The position numbers and the translations under genes are program-made. A stretch of DNA of 64,000 nt from Gordoniibacillus chartarius (lineage in GTDB: Bacteria > Bacillota > Bacilli > Paenibacillales > NBRC-103111): the NCBI RefSeq assembly GCF_042432825.1, contig NZ_JBHLWN010000074.1, positions 56,993 to 120,992 on the forward strand, in the 5' to 3' direction. The notes beneath the pieces were generated by a model. It worked only from the letters and a program-made list of their open reading frames with translations, ran no database searches and was not told the DNA's origin. Of this stretch, positions 1 to 7,984 are shown in pieces (position 1 is the first letter of the stretch; each line of letters opens with the position of its first letter).

Positions 1-276
1 CAAGCCCGCAAACGCGAGGCGGGAGCGAAGCTGAAGGAGCTGCGGCTGACGGCGCGGATTGAAGATCACGATTATGAGACGAAGAAGGCGCAGGCGGAGC
101 GAATGTTGACGGGAGGCGATGCGGTTCTGTTCGTCGTAAAGCTGCAGGGCAAGGAGGGTCCGGAAGCGAAGGCGCTGCTCGAGTCGCTCGTCAAAGAATT
201 GCGGCACGCCGGCCGGGCTGCCAGCGGTATTCAGCTCAGTGGAAAGCAGGCGGCGGTACAGCTGAATCCGCTATAA
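1..276 (+). CDS. IF-3-like protein, C-terminal part (partial)
   Basis: The frame is open from the first base of the window and ends at TAA 274-276, giving 91 residues. The pattern KELRLTARIEDHDYETK, followed by a lysine-rich middle (VVKLQGKEG) and a helix (LLESLVKEL), matches the C-terminal, 30S-binding domain of translation initiation factor IF-3; the true infC at 25083 has KEIRFSATIDEHDFQTK at the same place. The ending differs from canonical IF-3: it closes with AAVQLNPL instead of a hydrophobic MILAPK tail. So this looks like a second, divergent IF-3 paralogue. The N-terminal domain lies outside the window, and function beyond the fold is not visible. Confidence 0.75.
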   Translation, partial: QARKREAGAKLKELRLTARIEDHDYETKKAQAERMLTGGDAVLFVVKLQGKEGPEAKALLESLVKELRHAGRAASGIQLSGKQAAVQLNPL

Positions 277-377
277 GCAAGGGGGAATTATTTGTATAAA
301 AAATCCCTCTTGCGCATCTTCGGAAAACGTGGGATTCTTACCCTTGATCGGGTTGTTTGACAAGGGAGCGACATGCG

Positions 378-1592
378 ATGATCAACAGCATTATTCAGAA
401 GCTCGGACTGCATATGAATCCGGAGACGAAGCACAACTTCTTCAGCGATTTCGGTGCAGCGGTGATATTCAGCTTGTTTAACGTCGCATTCAACCAATTT
501 TATATGCCGTTTGCGATCCGGCAAGGCGCTTCCAACGTGGAAGTCGGCCTGCTGGCGGCCGCGCCGGCGATCGGGCTGCTGTTTTCCCCGCTGTGGGCGG
601 GATGGATGCAGCAGCGAAGCCCGAAGCCGTTCGTCATCATACCGAATCTGATCGGGCGGCTGCTGCTCCTGATTCCGGCGTTCTTCGGAGCTCCGGCCGT
701 TTATGTCACGACTGCTCTCGTCTATCACTTATTAATGGGCATCCAGGCGCCTGCCTACGCTACCTTGGTGACACGCATGTACCAGCCGGAGCTTCGCGGG
801 CGTCTGATGGGGTACGTTCGCGTGGCGATGGGGGCGCTTATGATTCCGCTCGCCTACATCGTCGGGTTGTGGACGGACCAAGCCGGACCGAGCGGACCGC
901 TCGTTGCGGCGGCTCTGACCGGGGGATTGTCGATCCTGTCGCTGGCCCGTGTGCGGGAATTCCCGGTGAAGACGAGCGGTACGACGCGCCGTTCGACCTT
1001 CATGGAGCAAATTCGGCTGGTCAGCAAGCACCGCGGGCTGCTCGTCTTCTTCGCTGCAACGACGCTGTCCGGCTTCGGCAACATTCTCGCGAGCCCGCTC
1101 TACCAAATTGTGCAGGTGAATGAGCTCCAGCTGAACAACGCTCAGATCGGCATCGCGAGGATGGCGTACTATCTCTGCCTGCTGACGGCTTTCTTCGTCG
1201 TCGGCTGGGCGATCGACCGTTATTCGGCGAGGCACACGCTGGTGTACGGCATCGCGGCGTTCGCTATCGTGCCGATGCTGTACGGCTTGTTTCCGAGCTA
1301 CACGGCCGTCATCATCGGGAGCGGCGTGCAGGGGATCGGCGACGCGATCTGGGATATCGGCATTCTGGCCTTCGTCTTCCGGGTGATGCCGGGCAAGGAA
1401 GGGATCGTGTTCGGTCTGCATCTGATGCTGTTCGGTATTCGCGGCACGATCGCCCCGCTGCTGAGTACGGCGCTTACCGATCATGTGCCGCTTGCGGCGC
1501 TGTTTCTGGCGGCGTCGCTATTCGGCTGGCTGGGGACGCTGCTGTTCGCATGGAAGGCGAAGGAGGCCGACCGCGAAAGCGCGATGGAATAG
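378..1592 (+). CDS. MFS transporter
   Basis: This encodes a 404-residue very hydrophobic protein with about twelve predicted membrane segments in two halves joined by a basic loop (about residues 190-215), the usual major facilitator plan and length. It would export or import a small solute across the cytoplasmic membrane; the substrate cannot be read from the sequence. ATG 378 was chosen because AGGGAG lies 9-10 bases upstream; an in-frame TTG at 357 has no good ribosome binding site. It stands alone: the upstream gene is IF-3-like and a strong hairpin follows the stop directly. Confidence 0.85.
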   Translation: MINSIIQKLGLHMNPETKHNFFSDFGAAVIFSLFNVAFNQFYMPFAIRQGASNVEVGLLAAAPAIGLLFSPLWAGWMQQRSPKPFVIIPNLIGRLLLLIPAFFGAPAVYVTTALVYHLLMGIQAPAYATLVTRMYQPELRGRLMGYVRVAMGALMIPLAYIVGLWTDQAGPSGPLVAAALTGGLSILSLARVREFPVKTSGTTRRSTFMEQIRLVSKHRGLLVFFAATTLSGFGNILASPLYQIVQVNELQLNNAQIGIARMAYYLCLLTAFFVVGWAIDRYSARHTLVYGIAAFAIVPMLYGLFPSYTAVIIGSGVQGIGDAIWDIGILAFVFRVMPGKEGIVFGLHLMLFGIRGTIAPLLSTALTDHVPLAALFLAASLFGWLGTLLFAWKAKEADRESAME

Positions 1593-1630
1593 GAACAGGC
1601 CCGCTGCTTGGCAGCGGGCCTGTTCGGTTT
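1593..1630. terminator. Bidirectional intrinsic terminator
   Basis: A perfect 15-bp stem (1593-1607 with 1611-1625) and a 3-base loop, followed by GGTTT. It starts one base after the MFS stop and also lies just past the stop of the convergent gene at 1637, so it can serve both. The T-run is short. Confidence 0.7.
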
Positions 1631-1636
1631 GACCGG

Positions 1637-3770
1637 CTAAGTCCGGCCATCGAGCAAGGCGGCGACGAATTGGGTACGATTTTTCATGCCGGTTTTGTAC
1701 AGCATCGACTGAATGTGCTTCTTGACCGCTGCCTCGCTGACATACAAGGCACCGGCAATTTCCCGGTTGGTCGCTCCCTGAGCCATCAGCTGCGCGACGT
1801 CCCGCTCGCGGGGAGTCAGGTCCGGCAGCCGAATTGCTTGGGCCGGCTCCTGTCCGGCCGGAGACAGCGGAGTCGGAGAGGATTCTGTACGCGGCCTGCT
1901 TTCGTCAGCCACATCGTCGAGCCATGCACCGAGCTTGCCGCCCCGCGTATCGAGCCTATAGAAGACGGCAGGCGTGTCTCCGTCGTAGCGGAGGCCCGGC
2001 ACGCCGGCAACCTCTTTGAAGCCGTAGCTGCGGTGGGCGTCGCGGAAATACGGAACGTCCGGCAGCACCGTGATCAGCAGATTGCCCGCCGCAATATGCT
2101 CGAATATCAGGTGTACCACATCGGACCGCAGCTCCGTCTGCTTGATATCCTTCACATCAACGGCGAAGATGAAGCGGCCTTCCGGTCTCGACGGCGGAGC
2201 CGAGCGGCACGCCTGCAGCTCCCGCTCCGGCAATGCGCGGAAATACGGCGACGACAGCGGAGATTGCTGCAAGTAAGGCATCGTTCCTTCGTGAATCGGA
2301 ACGATGGCCGCCAGACCGACGACTTCCCCGTCGGCGCTGCGCAGCAGCCTTAGGGCGTCGCCCGCATGCGCAGCCAGTTCGCCCGGCTCCCAGCCGTACA
2401 AACGCATGATGCTGACTTCCGGGGGCAGCTCGTAGCGGAACCAAGTATCGCTTTCCGTATCGACGCATACGATTTTGGCTGCACTGGGCTGTGCCCGGCG
2501 CAGCGCCGTGTAGCGCTCCGCTTCGGGGAGCGTCGACGCCGTGACCGTTTCCCAATAGTTTTCCGAGCTGCGGCTATTGCGGAAGTGAGCCCGCAGAATC
2601 GGGTTGCCGATGACGCTGAGCAGCTCCGCTGCGTGCAGCGTGACGCTCGCACCCGCGGAGAGCCCTGCGTCGATGCGGTTCTTCAGCGTCTCGACCGCGC
2701 GCTTCCGGTATGCATCGAAGGTGTCCGGCATGCGGGTGCGCAGCAGGTCTCTGGCCGCATCCCGAATCAAGTCGTGAATCGTCCAGCCGTTGGACGATTT
2801 TCTTACGAAGGACAGCTCGAGCAGCCGTTCGAATTGCTCGGCGGATATTTTGTAGGAGGTAACGGCGCTGAGCAAGTCCTGATCGAAGGTGCGGGGGACG
2901 GATGCCGCATACACCAAAGAACGCAGCGGATCTTCCGGAGCCTCCTGCAGCCAGTAGCGCAGCAGCTCCGCGAGTGTCCGGCGGCGGGGCTCGGCAAGGG
3001 CGGCTTCGCGCTCGCCGAGCGTTGCGAGCAGCGAAAGCGACAGCGGGTGGCCGGATGATTCCAGCCACAGCCGGTCCCGCAGCGCTTCGTCCGCAATTCC
3101 TTGCCGGCGCAAATAATCGTGAACCTCCTCGTACTGAAGCTCGCCCAGAGGCAACGGCAAGATCAGCTTGCGCCATAGCGGGGACAGCCTCCATGGGCCT
3201 CCCAGCGCATATTTTCCGGCGATGACGATACGGGTGGCGGCGTGCAGCGAAGGGAACAGCTCATCGCGCAGCCAGGAATCCAGCCCGCCGGCTTCCTCGT
3301 ACTGGTCGAAGGCGAGCACGACCGTACGCTTCTCCGCCTCCCGGTTCACAATCCAGCCCGCCGGCTTCCTCGTACTGGTCGAAGGCGAGCACGACCGTAC
3401 GCTTCTCCGCCTCCCGGTTCACAATCCGGGCTGCCGCCGCCGCCGTTTCGCCTGCAGCATAGCCCGCCGGCGCCTCGTCCTCGTCCTCGTCATGCAATTG
3501 CTCGGCGATGACCCGGAGCACCGTCCTGCTGTCACCCATACATTCCCTCATGTCTACCCCCGCATACGCGGCCCCGCCGTTCTCCGCAATGACCCGATAA
3601 CGCTCCAGCAGCGTCGATTTGCCGATGCCGCCTGTACCGTGCAAATTCAGGATGCCGGCCGGCGAGCCCCTATTTCCTTCCAGCAGTTGACGAAACAGCT
3701 CCAGCTCAAACGAGCGGCCCGTAAATTCCGACGCGGCCATCCGGTTCATCGCATCTTGAAACGTGCCCAT
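1637..3770 (-). pseudogene. LuxR-type ATPase regulator, frame broken by 73-bp duplication
   Basis: Read from ATG at 3770, the first segment has an ATPase start with Walker A GTGGIGKST (residues 45-53). The Walker B-like stretch VVLAFDQYEEAGG follows, and just after it the frame runs into a second copy of the same DNA and shifts. The second frame, from about 3349 to 1637, continues the ATPase/winged-helix region, then a GNAT-like middle (YGWEPGELA, SYGFKEVAGV) and a C-terminal LuxR HTH (LTPRERDVAQLMAQGATNRE). Removing one 73-bp copy gives an exact 2061-bp frame (686 aa), so the gene is whole apart from the duplication. It would have been a STAND/MalT-like regulator. It is divergent from ilvB at 3897, so that operon could be a target. 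The duplication could be a real mutation, a reversible switch or an assembly error. Confidence 0.8.
3277..3427. repeat. 73-bp direct tandem duplication
   Basis: Bases 3277-3354 recur exactly at 3350-3427, a period of 73 bp. As 73 is not a multiple of three, it shifts the frame of the LuxR-type ATPase gene inside its Walker B region. No transposon ends are visible, so slippage or unequal recombination is the likely source. Confidence 0.95.
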
Positions 3771-3896
3771 TCGCCGGCACCTCCGATTCCGATTTTTAGC
3801 CAAAAGTATACTATCAAAATAGCAGCTTGGGTAGTACTCTCTCCGAACCGTCCATGTTACGTTGAAGAAGCAAAGTCGAGAGAGAGGAGCAAGAGC

Positions 3897-5654
3897 ATGA
3901 TAAAAGAACAGGCAGTTCATCCCATCCGGCAAAATGAAACGATCAGCGGCTCCGAAATATTGCTTCGCACCTTGCTGAAAGAGGGAGTGGAGTGCGTCTT
4001 CGGCTACCCCGGCGGCGCGGTGCTGTACATTTATGACGCTATGCACGGGAATCCCGAGTTCCGCCATGTACTGACCCGGCACGAGCAGGGGGCGATCCAT
4101 GCGGCGGACGGTTACGCGCGGTCGACCGGCAAGACGGGCGTATGTCTCGCGACCTCGGGTCCGGGAGCCGTCAATTTGCTTACCGGAATCGCAACAGCTT
4201 ACATGGACAGCGTTCCGATTGTCGTCATTACCGGCAATGTCGCTACCGATCTGATCGGAACGGACTCTTTCCAGGAAGCCGATATCGTCGGTATGGCTCA
4301 ACCGGTAACGAAGCACAGCTACTTCGTCCGGCGTGCCGCAGATCTCGCGAGTACGCTGCGCGAAGCGTTCTATCTCGCAAACACCGGCAGGAAGGGGCCG
4401 GTGCTGGTCGATATTCCGAAGGATGTGTCCGCCGAGCATACCGAGTTTGTTTACACACAGGAGAGCATTACGGTAAACGGGTATGAGCCCTATCCGGACG
4501 TTGACATGGAGGAGGTGCGGCGGCTGGCCCAGGCCATCCGTTCCGCCGAACGGCCGCTCATCATCGCCGGAGCCGGCGTTCTGCACGCCGGAGCGGAAAA
4601 GGAGCTGGCGGCACTCGCGCACCGTGAGCGCATACCGGTCACGACGACGCTGCTCGGCCTCGGTGGCTTCCCGTCGGGCGACCCGCTGGCGCTCGGTATG
4701 CCCGGGATGCACGGAACGGTAACGGCGAACAGGGCGCTGCTTGCGTGCGATCTGCTTGTTGCTATCGGCGCCAGATTCGACGATCGGGTGACGATGCGGC
4801 TCGACGGCTTCGCGCCGCAAGCGGCGAAAGCGCACATCGATATCGATGCGGCGGAGATCGGCAAGCTCGTCCCGGTTGACTACGCCCTCGTCGGAGACGC
4901 CAAGCAAGTGCTGCTGGAGCTTCTCGATGAGCTCGAGAGGACGCCGCCTGCGGCACCACAGGACCCTGCGGCCAATTCGGGCCGAACGGTGGCCTGGCTG
5001 CAGGAGCTGGAGATGATTCGCTCGCAGCATCCGCTGCGCTACCGGGACGACGAAGACATTCTGAAACCGCAATATGTGATCGAGATGATCAGCCGTACGT
5101 CCGGTGAAGATTTCATTATGACGACGGACGTCGGCCAGCACCAAATGTGGGCCGCCCAGTACGGCCGGTTTCAGCGGCCGCGCTCCTTCATCTCCTCCGG
5201 CGGTCTCGGGACGATGGGCTTCGGCTTTCCGTCCGCGATCGGCGCCCAGATCGGCAATCCCGGCCGGCTCGTCATTTCGGTCAACGGAGACGGCGGGATG
5301 CAGATGTGCGCCCAGGAGCTGGCGATATGCGCCATTCACAACATTCCGGTCAAGATCGTCGTCATCAACAACCGCACGCTGGGCATGATCAAGCAGTGGC
5401 AGGAGCTTGTGTATGACGGGCGGCACAGCCATATCGACTTGTCCGGCTCGCCGGATTTCGTCAAGCTGGCCGAAGCCTACGGCGTGAAAGGGCTGAGGGC
5501 CGCGACGAAGGAAGAGGCGGATCGCGTGTGGCAGGAAGCGCTGGCGACGCCGGGTCCGGTGCTGATCGATTTTGTCGTGGACCGCGATGAGCTGGTGTAT
5601 CCGATGGTGCCTCAAGGCAAAGCGCTGCAGGATATGATCACGGGGGAGGAATAA
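3897..5654 (+). CDS. ilvB: Acetolactate synthase large subunit (copy 1)
   Basis: A 585-residue TPP-dependent enzyme that joins two pyruvates, or pyruvate and 2-ketobutyrate, in the first common step of valine, leucine and isoleucine synthesis. The N-terminal PYR domain has FGYPGGAVLYIYDAM and the TPP-activating Glu in LTRHEQGAIHAADGYAR. The C-terminal PP domain has NGDGGMQM with a downstream NN, the TPP/Mg2+ motif. ATG 3897 follows GAGAGAGGAGC. ilvN starts 7 bases after the stop, so the pair forms the holoenzyme. No T-box precedes it, unlike the second copy at 27273; only 126 bp separate it from the divergent broken LuxR-type regulator. The two large subunits are clearly paralogous but differ at many positions. 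Confidence 0.93.
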   Translation: MIKEQAVHPIRQNETISGSEILLRTLLKEGVECVFGYPGGAVLYIYDAMHGNPEFRHVLTRHEQGAIHAADGYARSTGKTGVCLATSGPGAVNLLTGIATAYMDSVPIVVITGNVATDLIGTDSFQEADIVGMAQPVTKHSYFVRRAADLASTLREAFYLANTGRKGPVLVDIPKDVSAEHTEFVYTQESITVNGYEPYPDVDMEEVRRLAQAIRSAERPLIIAGAGVLHAGAEKELAALAHRERIPVTTTLLGLGGFPSGDPLALGMPGMHGTVTANRALLACDLLVAIGARFDDRVTMRLDGFAPQAAKAHIDIDAAEIGKLVPVDYALVGDAKQVLLELLDELERTPPAAPQDPAANSGRTVAWLQELEMIRSQHPLRYRDDEDILKPQYVIEMISRTSGEDFIMTTDVGQHQMWAAQYGRFQRPRSFISSGGLGTMGFGFPSAIGAQIGNPGRLVISVNGDGGMQMCAQELAICAIHNIPVKIVVINNRTLGMIKQWQELVYDGRHSHIDLSGSPDFVKLAEAYGVKGLRAATKEEADRVWQEALATPGPVLIDFVVDRDELVYPMVPQGKALQDMITGEE

Positions 5655-5661
5655 CGAAGCG

Positions 5662-6141
5662 ATGAAACGCCATACACTTTCGGTCCTAACGAACGATCAT
5701 CCGGGTGTGCTGCAGCGCATCGCGGGTCTGTTCGCCCGCCGCGGCTACAATATCGAGAGCATCACGGTAGGGTCGTCCGAGCGGGAAACGTTCTCGCGGA
5801 TGACGATCGTCGCAGCCGGCGACGACCGGATCCGCGACCAAATCGTGCTCCAGCTCGCCAAGCTCATTGATGTCATTGATGTGACCTTGCTGGATGCGAA
5901 GCCGATGGTTTCGCGGGAGCTCATGCTGGTGAAGCTGCAGGCCGGTCCCGGGGAAAGAGCGGATATTATGGCGATTGCCGAATCGTTCCGCTGCGCGGTT
6001 GTCGATGTCAGCCCCGGCACGCTGATCGTTCAGGTCGTCGGCGACTTTGCCAAAAACAACGCCTTGCTGCAGCTGCTGCGTCCGTTCCGCGTCGTGGAGC
6101 TGACGCGAACCGGCGAAACGGCGATGAGCCGGTCTTCGTAG
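5662..6141 (+). CDS. ilvN: Acetolactate synthase regulatory subunit (copy 1)
   Basis: A 159-residue small subunit with the N-terminal ACT domain pattern LSVLTNDHPGVLQRIAGLFARRGYNIESI and the C-terminal region (VVDVSPGTLIVQVVG) that completes the family. It binds the large subunit, raises its activity and usually carries the valine feedback site. It lies 7 bases after ilvB with ATG 5662 and is probably co-translated. Its presence argues for a biosynthetic enzyme rather than a catabolic acetoin-type acetolactate synthase, which lacks this subunit. The second copy is at 29018. Confidence 0.93.
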   Translation: MKRHTLSVLTNDHPGVLQRIAGLFARRGYNIESITVGSSERETFSRMTIVAAGDDRIRDQIVLQLAKLIDVIDVTLLDAKPMVSRELMLVKLQAGPGERADIMAIAESFRCAVVDVSPGTLIVQVVGDFAKNNALLQLLRPFRVVELTRTGETAMSRSS

Positions 6142-6222
6142 CAGCGCCGCAATCCGTATGCATAGAAGCACCCCGGTTTGGAGAATTTATGCAAAACAAC
6201 CAAAACAGGGAGCTTACTACCG

Positions 6223-7788
6223 ATGACATCGAACCGAACGATATCTACAGCTGCCGAAGCCGCAGCGATGCCGCAATTTCCCGAATCGTACTGGCTGGAC
6301 TCGACCCGAATCCCGACGTATCCGAAGCTCGACCGCGATATAACGGTCGATGTCGCGATTGTCGGCGGCGGCATTACGGGCATTACAACGGCTTACCTGC
6401 TGACAAAGCAGGGGCTCAAGACAGCCGTCGTCGACGCCGGACGAATACTGCGCGGCACGACAGGCTCCACCACAGCGAAAATTACGGCGCAGCACGACTT
6501 GATCTACGACGAGTACATCACCCACTTCGGCGAAGAGAAGGCGCGGCTGTATTACGAAGCGAACAACGAGGCGCTGCAGCTGATCAAGAAACTGGCCGCC
6601 GACCACAACATCGAGTGCCAGCTGTTGGAGCAGGACGCCTACGTCTATACGAGCGATGCGAACTATATCCGCCAGATCGAAGCCGAATATCGCGCCTACG
6701 AGAAGCTGGGCATTCCGGGAAGTCTCGTCGACAAGACGCCGCTCCCGTTCGAGACGAAAGCGGCCGTCATCATGAAGGATCAGGCGCAGTACAACCCGGT
6801 GCCGTTTCTCGTGGCTTTGGCCGAAGAGGTCGTGCGAGGCGGCGGACAAATCTTCGAGCTGTCGACGGTAGTCGGTGCGAAGACGGGAAGCACGTGCACC
6901 GTGAACACCCAGGACGGACCGAAAATCACGTGCCGGCACGTCGTCAGCGCCTCTCACTATCCGTTCAACGATCGCAAAGGGTTTTATTTTGCCAAGCTGC
7001 ACGTGGAGCGGTCGTACGCTATGGCGGTGAAGACGGAGAAGAGCTATCCGGGCGGCATGTACATCAGCGCGGAGAAGCCGGCGCGCTCGCTGCGCTCGGT
7101 GCTCGTGAACGGGGAGCCGATGGTCATCGTAAGCGGGGAAGGACACAAGACGGGGCAGGGAACGGCCACGCACCGGTATTACGAGAATCTGCAGAAATTC
7201 GGGGAGGAGACGTTCGGCATTCGTGAAATTGCTTACCGCTGGTCGGCGCAGGACGTATTCACGCTGGATCATATGCCTTACATCGGGCGCGAGCTGGCGG
7301 ATACGCCGAATTTGTATATCGCCACCGGGTTCCGCAAATGGGGCATGACCAGCAGCGTCGTCGCCGCCATGCTGAACACGAAGCTGATCCTCGGCGAAGC
7401 GACGCCTTATGAGGACGTGTTTACGCCGCAGCGCTTTCAGGCGAACCCAAGCATCCAGACGCTGGTGTCCGAGAACGCGAACGTAGCCGGCAATTTGATT
7501 GCCGGGAAGTTCGACATGACGTTCAGACAGCCGGAAGAGCTGCAGAAGGGCGAGGGCGGCGTCGTGAAGGTGAACGGCAAACGCACCGGCGCTTTCCGCG
7601 ATAACGAGGGCCGGCTGCATCTGGTGGATACGACTTGCAAGCATATGGGCTGCGAGGTCAATTGGAACGACGCGGAGAAAACGTGGGACTGTCCGTGCCA
7701 CGGCTCCCGCTACAGCTACGAAGGCGACGTCATCGAGGGTCCGGCCAAGCAGCCGCTCGCAAAGGTGGAGCTGGAAACCGCCCGCTGA
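6223..7788 (+). CDS. FAD-dependent oxidoreductase with C-terminal Rieske domain
   Basis: A 521-residue two-domain protein. Residues about 40-400 are a DAO-type FAD-binding oxidoreductase with the dinucleotide motif VAIVGGGITGITTAYLL. The last ~100 residues are a Rieske [2Fe-2S] domain with Cys-His pairs in CKHMGC and CPCHGS. The same arrangement is known in B. subtilis YhfW; substrate and electron partner are unknown. ATG 6223 is preferred: GGGAG lies 10 bases upstream, while a TTG at 6178 has no good site. It follows ilvN by 81 bp, so co-transcription is possible, and ends before a clear terminator. Confidence 0.88.
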   Translation: MTSNRTISTAAEAAAMPQFPESYWLDSTRIPTYPKLDRDITVDVAIVGGGITGITTAYLLTKQGLKTAVVDAGRILRGTTGSTTAKITAQHDLIYDEYITHFGEEKARLYYEANNEALQLIKKLAADHNIECQLLEQDAYVYTSDANYIRQIEAEYRAYEKLGIPGSLVDKTPLPFETKAAVIMKDQAQYNPVPFLVALAEEVVRGGGQIFELSTVVGAKTGSTCTVNTQDGPKITCRHVVSASHYPFNDRKGFYFAKLHVERSYAMAVKTEKSYPGGMYISAEKPARSLRSVLVNGEPMVIVSGEGHKTGQGTATHRYYENLQKFGEETFGIREIAYRWSAQDVFTLDHMPYIGRELADTPNLYIATGFRKWGMTSSVVAAMLNTKLILGEATPYEDVFTPQRFQANPSIQTLVSENANVAGNLIAGKFDMTFRQPEELQKGEGGVVKVNGKRTGAFRDNEGRLHLVDTTCKHMGCEVNWNDAEKTWDCPCHGSRYSYEGDVIEGPAKQPLAKVELETAR

Positions 7789-7839
7789 ACAATGAAGCAT
7801 GACAAAGAAACCACCCATTGAAAAGGGAAGCCATCGGGC

Positions 7840-7868
7840 AACCACTCCATGGAGTGGTTTTCTTTCGT
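7840..7868 (+). terminator. Intrinsic terminator
   Basis: A perfect 20-bp palindrome (7840-7859) followed by TTCTTTC, 51 bases after the FAD/Rieske gene. Confidence 0.75.
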
Positions 7869-7916
7869 TTACGCGCGATTCGATACGATGCTTCTACACG
7901 TAAACTTAACAAAGAA

Positions 7917-7953
7917 ATGTCGAATAACCTAGTATAATTAGGGTATTCGACAT
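7917..7953 (+). promoter_or_regulatory. Palindromic promoter with two inverted Spo0A-like boxes
   Basis: A 37-bp inverted repeat: 15-base arms (7917-7931 and 7939-7953) match at 14 of 15 positions around GTATAAT. Each arm carries a perfect TGTCGAA-type 0A box, at 7918-7924 and inverted at 7946-7952. A TATAAT at 7933-7938 lies between them, 47 bases before the chemoreceptor start. Spo0A bound here would cover the -10 element, which suggests repression; that is inference. Confidence 0.6.
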
Positions 7954-7984
7954 GTGAAAAAAGTCCCGGAAAGGATTGTACGGA

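Noticed and set aside
277..313. Hairpin GCAAGGGGGA/TCCCTCTTGC after the IF-3-like gene
   Set aside because: One mismatch, an 18-base A/T loop and no T-run afterwards; too weak to call a terminator or riboswitch.
3261..5615. Very long minus-strand open frame opposite ilvB
   Set aside because: Over ilvB it is a GC-rich shadow with no protein pattern. Only its last part (from 3770 down) is real and belongs to the LuxR-type ATPase gene.
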